Source: Sphaerothrix epifaneia (GTDB taxonomy: Bacteria; Cyanobacteriota; Cyanobacteriia; Phormidesmidales; Phormidesmidaceae). From it: DNA of 64,000 bases. The notes beneath the pieces are model-generated. The model was not told the DNA's origin, did not search any database, and was given only the letters and a program-made list of their open reading frames with translations. Made by a program: the position numbers and the translations under genes. The stretch covers positions 1 to 64,000 of the forward strand of contig NZ_JBHZOL010000111.1 in the NCBI RefSeq assembly GCF_042788235.1. The letters are read 5' to 3'. Of this stretch, positions 59,901-64,000 are shown piece after piece; position 1 is the first letter of the stretch; every line of letters begins with the position of its first letter.

Positions 59901-62900
59901 GTATTGGAGAAAGACTATGACGGTACCCAGACCCGCAGGCGGCTAAGCGATGAAGAACTGGGGCCAGAAGCCGTCCAGCAGTACGAAGAAGCCAAGGAGC
60001 TGATTGCGAATACTGATCTGGATTTTCCGGTCTCTCCCATCGACACCATCAAGCAGCGCATCGAGCAGGCGGGCTACCGCTTTGGCGAAATCACAGGCCG
60101 CAAAGCGCGTCTGGAGTACGACAGTGAGGGTAACGCGACTTATCAGCGGCGCAGCTCCCGCGAAACCAGTAAAGCCGGTAAAGTCCGCGCTACCGACCGC
60201 TTCAACGACGGTAAGACCGATGTGATGCTGCTCAATCGCTCAGGGGCTACGGGGATCTCCCTCCATGCTTCCGAGAAGTTTGCCGACCAGCGTCGTCGCC
60301 ACATGATTGTGGGTCAGGCGGAGCGGAACGTAAACGACTTCATGCAAACGCTAGGCCGCGCTCACCGTACCGGGCAGGTGGTGCCGCCGCGCATTTCGTT
60401 GCTGATGGGAGACACCCCCGATGAAAAACGTCCGGCAGCGCTGCTAGAGCGAAAGATGTCGAGCCTGAATGCCAATACCACTGCCGATAAGAATGCCGGG
60501 TTTGATACTTCCCAGATCCCGGATTTCTTTAACCAGTACGGCGATGCCGTGGTCGAGCAGGTCTTGAGTGAGTATCCCGAAATCAACGCCAAGCTGGACT
60601 ATCCCATCACGGTTAATCCAGACGGTATTGCCAGCCTGGATGATGCCACTGAAGGGGCGATCGCCAAGGTCACAGGCCGATTGCCTCTGCTGAGTGTGGA
60701 TGAGCAGGAAGCCTTCTACAGCATCCTGGAAGACGAATACACGTCCTTCGTCAAACAGCAGAAGGCACTGGGCAACAACATTCTCGAAGCCGAAGCCATT
60801 GACCTGGATGCGCGGCCCCTGGCGCAGGCCGAGGTGATTCCCGCCATGCCGGGAGTGCAGAGTGCTTTTGGCTCGGGCGTTCAGGCGGAGGTGATCGATG
60901 CCAAGGCCCAGAGTAAGCCCAAGACGCAGCTAGAAGTCATCAATGAGATTCGCACCGGCCTCGACCTCGATCCGGTGGCGTCCCCCGAGGAAAATGATGC
61001 GGCGGGCGTGGAGCAGGCGGCTCAAGCCTACACCGAGGATTTGCTCGGCAAAGCCGGACAAGCCACAGAACGTTATCTGGCTCAGCAAACCGCCAAAATC
61101 GAGCAGCAGATCGCTGATCCTGAAAAACAGCAAACGGCCCTCAACCGGGCCTCGCGTCGCCTGGATAAACAACAAACGCAGCTAACTCAGTTGCGACGGT
61201 TCCAGCCAGGGCAAACGGTGCGACTCTCAACCGAAAATGGCCGGATCTTCTACGGTGCGATTTCCGGCGTCAGTAAACGAGGCACCTCCCTGGATAAGAT
61301 TCTGGCGGCGGAGGGCGACTCCGAGACTCAAAATCGGCTGGGGGATTCCAATCCGGTCGCGCCCTCCAAATGGCTGGTGAATGTGTCGCTAGCGGACTCC
61401 AGCCGTGAGATTCCCCTGCCTCTCTCTAAAATCAACGCGGATCGCATGGGCGCAGTGGATATGACCCCCGTCCAGAAAACCATGATGGGCAAAGACGTCA
61501 TGGGCCAGTTTGATGAACGTCAGACCGGGGAGCGAGAAGTGCGACAGGTGCTGCGGGGCAACCTGCTGCGAGCCTCCGATAAGTACGGCAAAGAGGGCAA
61601 CGTCGTGAACGCTACCATGTCTACGGGGGGAGTCGAGCCCATGTTGTTGCTGCCGCGTGGCTATGACCTGCAACAGCAGTTATCCGAGTCGCCGGTCGCT
61701 CTCCCCTCGGCTCGCAACGTCCGGCAATTCATGGAAGTGAGTGACCGCCAGGGCATTGTCAAAACCAGCGATGAGCAAATCACCCTGAAGGCCGCTCCCA
61801 ACGCGGAGGGCTATCTGCTCCAGACGGGCAAAAAGCAAAAGGATGTTTATCTAAACGAAGACCTGATGGGAGCGCTAGGGGATGAGTTCTATTCGATCAG
61901 CGATCGGATGGAAGCCGCGTTTCCCTCGGATCGCCTTGAAGAAGTCGTTGGCTACCTCCAGGAGGGTCGCCATCAGCGTCTAGAGGCCACCACCCACTTA
62001 GACCAGGCCCGCGAGCTGATGGGCGAGCAGATCCCGGAATTTGCCTGGTCGGATTCCGTTGAGGACGTAATTGAATCAGCGGGGCTGGCTCCTTCAGTTG
62101 ATTTGTCGAATCTGGAGGGAGTCCGCGCTCAACTGGAAACGGCCTTTCAGTCCGAGTCTGATGCTGCGCCCGAGGGCAGTCGGATGGATGAACCTGCTGT
62201 CACGCCGAGCGCCCCGAAGGAACAGGACACGGACGCAGTCCCCAGGGGCGAGGATCAATCTACCCAGTCCGCTGCTGCCTCGGATGCGGATCAAACTGGG
62301 CAGCAGGCTCCGATTTCTCCTCCGACTGATCTCAAGGCTCAGGTACAGCAAGCCAAGCAACTGGCCGATCAAGGGATGGTCATGACTTTTCATGTGGATG
62401 TGGATCCCAATACCCCGGCATGGGAGACCAGTCTGACACCGGGAGAGGACGATTCACCCCAGTTTGATCTGTTTGACCCGGATGAGATTCGCCTGGAGCA
62501 GGGCAGCGTCCAACTGCAAATCGGCATCGATACCAGTGGTGAAGCGTTAGAAGAGGTATGGGTCGAGCTACCGGATGCTGCCAACCAACTCGATACAGCG
62601 ATCGCTGAGGCCCAACCGCTGGAGCAATCCCTGCGTAATCAGCTTCAGGGCCTAACAGCGGGGGAGTATTTGCAGCAGGGGCGCGATGCTATCCTGCCGG
62701 ATCAGTCGGAGTCCAAATCATCTGCCTACCGCCTGGATGAGGCAGGGCCAACGACAATTGGGCGGGAGCGAGCCCGATTGCTCAACAGCTACAGCGAGGT
62801 GGATAGTACCGGCAGTGAAGCTGGGGTGGAACGGGCCAATGCGATCGCTCAGCGAGATGAGCAGCTTGAAGCCCTAGCTGATGAATACGGTGAAGCGGCG

Positions 62901-64000
62901 CGGATCTCGTTTACTGATCCCACCGAGCAGGGCCTCGCGATTTCCGCCCAGGATGTGCGCTATCCCGGTCAGCCTGGTGCAGAAGAAATCACCTCATCTG
63001 GGGCTGAACTAGACCCGGCAGCGCAGGTAGAGGAAGTCTTTGACGTGGTTGAGTCGATGGCTCCATCCCCATCGCCCCAGCAGGTACGGGTCGGTGGTTG
63101 GAGCGAACAATCGGGTAAGCCCGAAAAGCATGTCGGCAAGCTGTTGGAAGACTCAGGGCTCGCGGCAGCGGTGATGGCGGATGAAGACTTTTACCTGAAG
63201 GTGGAAAATGAGCCTTTCACACCGCTGAATATCGAACGCCACGGTGAGCAGTTGATGCTTTACCACACCCTGGTGGAGAACGGGGGTGCCTTCATTGATT
63301 CCGAGATGGTCTTCAATCTGTCCGAAGATGGGGCCTTGAATCTGACGGAAACGGCAGTCCAGGGACCAATGGGGGAATCTCGTGGGCTAGACCGCTCCTA
63401 TGCTGGGATGTTTGCCAGCAACTTGCGCAAGCAGGGCTTTGCCGCAGCCATTCAGCAACAGATGACCACCGAACCGGAAGCGGAGCCGACACCCGCCGAT
63501 CCAGCGCGATCGCCGGTCGTTGAAGCCGAGGCGGAAGCTCAAACTCCGAGTGCCGATGTAGCGCGATCGTCAGATAGTGAATCTTCTCAACCGGCTGCTG
63601 AGTCTTCTGATGCCTTTGCTGATGTGCTGGGGACGGGCGAGACTGCCGCTGTCAATCCACCTCAGATTGAGGAACTGGGGAATGAGCAACCCACAGACTT
63701 CCCGGACTATCAGGAGACATTGACTCGCTTGCGGGGTGTGGTGCAAGACCTGCCCACAGCGCAGCAGGAGGGCCTACTGGCCGCGATCGACCAGGCCGCC
63801 GCGCAAATGGAGCAGCCTGCTCAGTCTTCATCAGAGGCGTCAGTATCAGCTGGAGCCTTTATTCAAGATGCGATCGCTCAGAATGACCCGGAGCTAGATC
63901 AGCAACTGGCTGAGTCGGAGGCAGGGCAATCGGAGTCACCCAGCATTGAGCAATTCCGTGACTGGTATCGAGCCGCTAGAGCCCTGGGTCGCTCTGATGA
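56997..64000 (+). CDS. Giant DarB/strawberry-notch-like methylase-helicase, 3' end beyond window
   Basis: Open for 2334 codons and still open at the window end; start ATG 56997 overlaps the previous stop. N-terminal adenine-methylase-like domain: YEPTAGHGALL (from 127) and SNSPFG (185-190, in place of NPPF). A low-complexity R/G/S/D-rich linker at about 325-484 follows, then an SF2/strawberry-notch helicase: GDQTGVGKGR (from 589), FDEAHEAGG (from 719), SSATAIKRPD, and GATGISLHASE to GRAHRTGQ (from 1120). The rest is acidic and helical with a small domain near 2000. P1 DarB and plasmid homologues of this plan help DNA escape restriction. A second ORF is nested in the linker. Confidence 0.8.
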   Translation, partial: MLNAEERTTICEGFEQAFLEGQAFQSITDARKFAQQLVGRSFASGSREAKELEESVEQGIVGAAKQTIHSDQSPLETFDRLVDLYQRQPRLGTRSSTSIQRQQYSTPVPIAYLASQLAAIDDTTTVYEPTAGHGALLMGANPQTTTVNELDAQRAEELRRQGFTVTQNDATDFSPAPRSQDVVISNSPFGRRRQDGRAAQFTIGAAQTPIRTSQLDHVIAWRSLDAMKDNGTAVLLIGSERGSQASRSDKYNEQQNRGFFKNLYENYTVDQHFTIDGGLYSRQGAGFPIDVIRIRGRGRSQRRLPAADVPPMYRSYDELKEVLSHALFRESPGVDAEPGSRRRDDLNPAGQLFRGAGSRASERDRELRGLSSPPGSADRLDDAAVERGSAGANDSGRFDDSPSANEGSGARFRDAATAPGNSRELGASARSESVDVNDLDVGGSPGAGGLSVAGGAGREPPGRDRHGGRTDAGRVAAVLREARVEEQLREDPMATEAAREQRQLASQVPYIPRSNGPRLDTLTPRNMASAVQSALDDLEGRVGDVDEFVAQKLNYSSVEAMHEVLAAEQVDGVALSIDNIEHGDGSLIGDQTGVGKGRQMAAMIRYAQETDRTPIFVTRDAGLYSDIVRDLDDIGTQGFKPFITNSQEKVPLPDGRTLETKRGSHAAELDRLIQQGGFAATDDYDGVFTTYSQMQTVKGQETPRRQFLDMMAPQSLILFDEAHEAGGSPEPENSWKKAGPPNRADFARQLVDKADGVTFSSATAIKRPDVMDLYGRRSGMRQAAGSIQELQSALEIGGTPLQQVSTNMLAQDGFYNRRERNYDGVDFGIQSVPVDRESTDGLSQIMGKILEFDRTKQDALKNLDTQLKADAKKVGTDTSVGRAGADSTNFTAIMHNVMDQSLLSRKAGQMADEAIASLERGEKPILTVSNTMGSFIEHYSDENGIAPGDDFDASFGDIMRRYLERSRDVLEKDYDGTQTRRRLSDEELGPEAVQQYEEAKELIANTDLDFPVSPIDTIKQRIEQAGYRFGEITGRKARLEYDSEGNATYQRRSSRETSKAGKVRATDRFNDGKTDVMLLNRSGATGISLHASEKFADQRRRHMIVGQAERNVNDFMQTLGRAHRTGQVVPPRISLLMGDTPDEKRPAALLERKMSSLNANTTADKNAGFDTSQIPDFFNQYGDAVVEQVLSEYPEINAKLDYPITVNPDGIASLDDATEGAIAKVTGRLPLLSVDEQEAFYSILEDEYTSFVKQQKALGNNILEAEAIDLDARPLAQAEVIPAMPGVQSAFGSGVQAEVIDAKAQSKPKTQLEVINEIRTGLDLDPVASPEENDAAGVEQAAQAYTEDLLGKAGQATERYLAQQTAKIEQQIADPEKQQTALNRASRRLDKQQTQLTQLRRFQPGQTVRLSTENGRIFYGAISGVSKRGTSLDKILAAEGDSETQNRLGDSNPVAPSKWLVNVSLADSSREIPLPLSKINADRMGAVDMTPVQKTMMGKDVMGQFDERQTGEREVRQVLRGNLLRASDKYGKEGNVVNATMSTGGVEPMLLLPRGYDLQQQLSESPVALPSARNVRQFMEVSDRQGIVKTSDEQITLKAAPNAEGYLLQTGKKQKDVYLNEDLMGALGDEFYSISDRMEAAFPSDRLEEVVGYLQEGRHQRLEATTHLDQARELMGEQIPEFAWSDSVEDVIESAGLAPSVDLSNLEGVRAQLETAFQSESDAAPEGSRMDEPAVTPSAPKEQDTDAVPRGEDQSTQSAAASDADQTGQQAPISPPTDLKAQVQQAKQLADQGMVMTFHVDVDPNTPAWETSLTPGEDDSPQFDLFDPDEIRLEQGSVQLQIGIDTSGEALEEVWVELPDAANQLDTAIAEAQPLEQSLRNQLQGLTAGEYLQQGRDAILPDQSESKSSAYRLDEAGPTTIGRERARLLNSYSEVDSTGSEAGVERANAIAQRDEQLEALADEYGEAARISFTDPTEQGLAISAQDVRYPGQPGAEEITSSGAELDPAAQVEEVFDVVESMAPSPSPQQVRVGGWSEQSGKPEKHVGKLLEDSGLAAAVMADEDFYLKVENEPFTPLNIERHGEQLMLYHTLVENGGAFIDSEMVFNLSEDGALNLTETAVQGPMGESRGLDRSYAGMFASNLRKQGFAAAIQQQMTTEPEAEPTPADPARSPVVEAEAEAQTPSADVARSSDSESSQPAAESSDAFADVLGTGETAAVNPPQIEELGNEQPTDFPDYQETLTRLRGVVQDLPTAQQEGLLAAIDQAAAQMEQPAQSSSEASVSAGAFIQDAIAQNDPELDQQLAESEAGQSESPSIEQFRDWYRAARALGRSD
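57970..58449 (+). CDS. Nested ORF in the linker of the giant gene
   Basis: 159 aa in another frame within 56997-64000. AGAGG lies 9 bases before ATG 57970. Composition is that of a folded protein (LTRLDSFFAVLAPEHQSAIA, MSTIWTLEVAPEPEDYPL, TLEEWLLFFG), while the host frame there is only disordered linker. It ends 23 bases before an ATG (58473) with GAGGGAGG that begins the helicase part. It may be a true overlapping gene, or the ancestral layout may have been three genes. No family recognised. Confidence 0.55.
   Translation: MLYFENPQAWMPNQEVVAGMTLTRLDSFFAVLAPEHQSAIASYEDYQALLAARIAWMMQQWSADQQVPMTAVDSMIRHQLTKDQVPDFAMPPPHQATPESWGQALAQSPWMSTIWTLEVAPEPEDYPLPVAQGENRQDAIATVEEQTLEEWLLFFGKQG

Noticed and set aside
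1..64000. CRISPR arrays, tRNA and rRNA genes, and complete insertion sequences.
   Set aside because: No regularly spaced 25-40 base repeats, no cloverleaf-like or rRNA sequence, and no transposase ORF were seen.

Overview
The window looks like part of a large conjugative plasmid (or another conjugative, plasmid-like replicon) from a cyanobacterium, probably a filamentous or Leptolyngbya-like form. The evidence is the many copies of the cyanobacterial HIP1 octamer GCGATCGC in the backbone, a CyRepA-type (DUF3854) replication protein, Uma2 proteins, a Ycf46-like ATPase and a type IV secretion set of the cyanobacterial plasmid kind. No rRNA, tRNA, CRISPR array or core metabolic gene was found.

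Layout. 1-3 kb: a two-gene short-Argonaute defence operon (DUF4365/APAZ-type nuclease plus short pAgo). 3-7.2 kb: a frameshifted gene, a small membrane protein, a telomere-resolvase-like recombinase and a BRO/antirepressor-like gene. 7.3-11.3 kb: the large replication protein and its upstream origin/control region. 11.3-15 kb: two HTH regulators, a PD-(D/E)XK-like protein, a GNAT acetyltransferase and its partner. 15.4-18.1 kb: a predicted defence pair, a QatB-like partner and a QueC-like enzyme fused to a nuclease domain. 18.3-22.8 kb: a minus-strand operon with a KfrA-like HTH protein and a membrane-anchored coiled-coil FtsK/HerA-like ATPase. 22.9-25.7 kb: small genes and three PD-(D/E)XK (Uma2 or restriction-like) genes with repeated dyad sites. 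26.1-28.7 kb: an AT-rich three-gene GTPase / membrane protein / HEPN operon. 29-30.8 kb: parAB with palindromes upstream. 30.8-44.6 kb: one minus-strand transfer operon (MobC-like, relaxase, VirB2-, B3/B4-, B5-, B6-, B8-, B10-, B9-like proteins, VirD4). 44.65-45.1 kb: a divergent control region with two arrays of eight 10-bp repeats, a probable parC centromere. 45.1-64 kb: a plus-strand operon with a ParM-like actin, a ParR candidate, a ParA/MobD-like ATPase, an AAA+ ATPase, a cell-wall hydrolase, secreted and lipoproteins, an SSB, and a giant DarB/strawberry-notch-like methylase-helicase that runs off the window.

How the parts fit: CyRepA replicates the element, ParMRC-like and ParAB-like systems would segregate it, and the two divergent operons around 45 kb form mobilisation, mating-pair-formation and DNA-protection functions. 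Three AT-rich modules that lack HIP1 (173-2980, 15372-18067, 26155-28645) look like acquired anti-phage cargo. The most notable points are the 8+8 repeat centromere, the telomere-resolvase-like gene next to a replicon, the GTPase/TM/HEPN triad, the QueC-nuclease fusion, the short-Ago operon, and a 159-codon ORF nested out of frame in the linker of the DarB-like giant. All family names rest on motif reading by eye; no database search was run.
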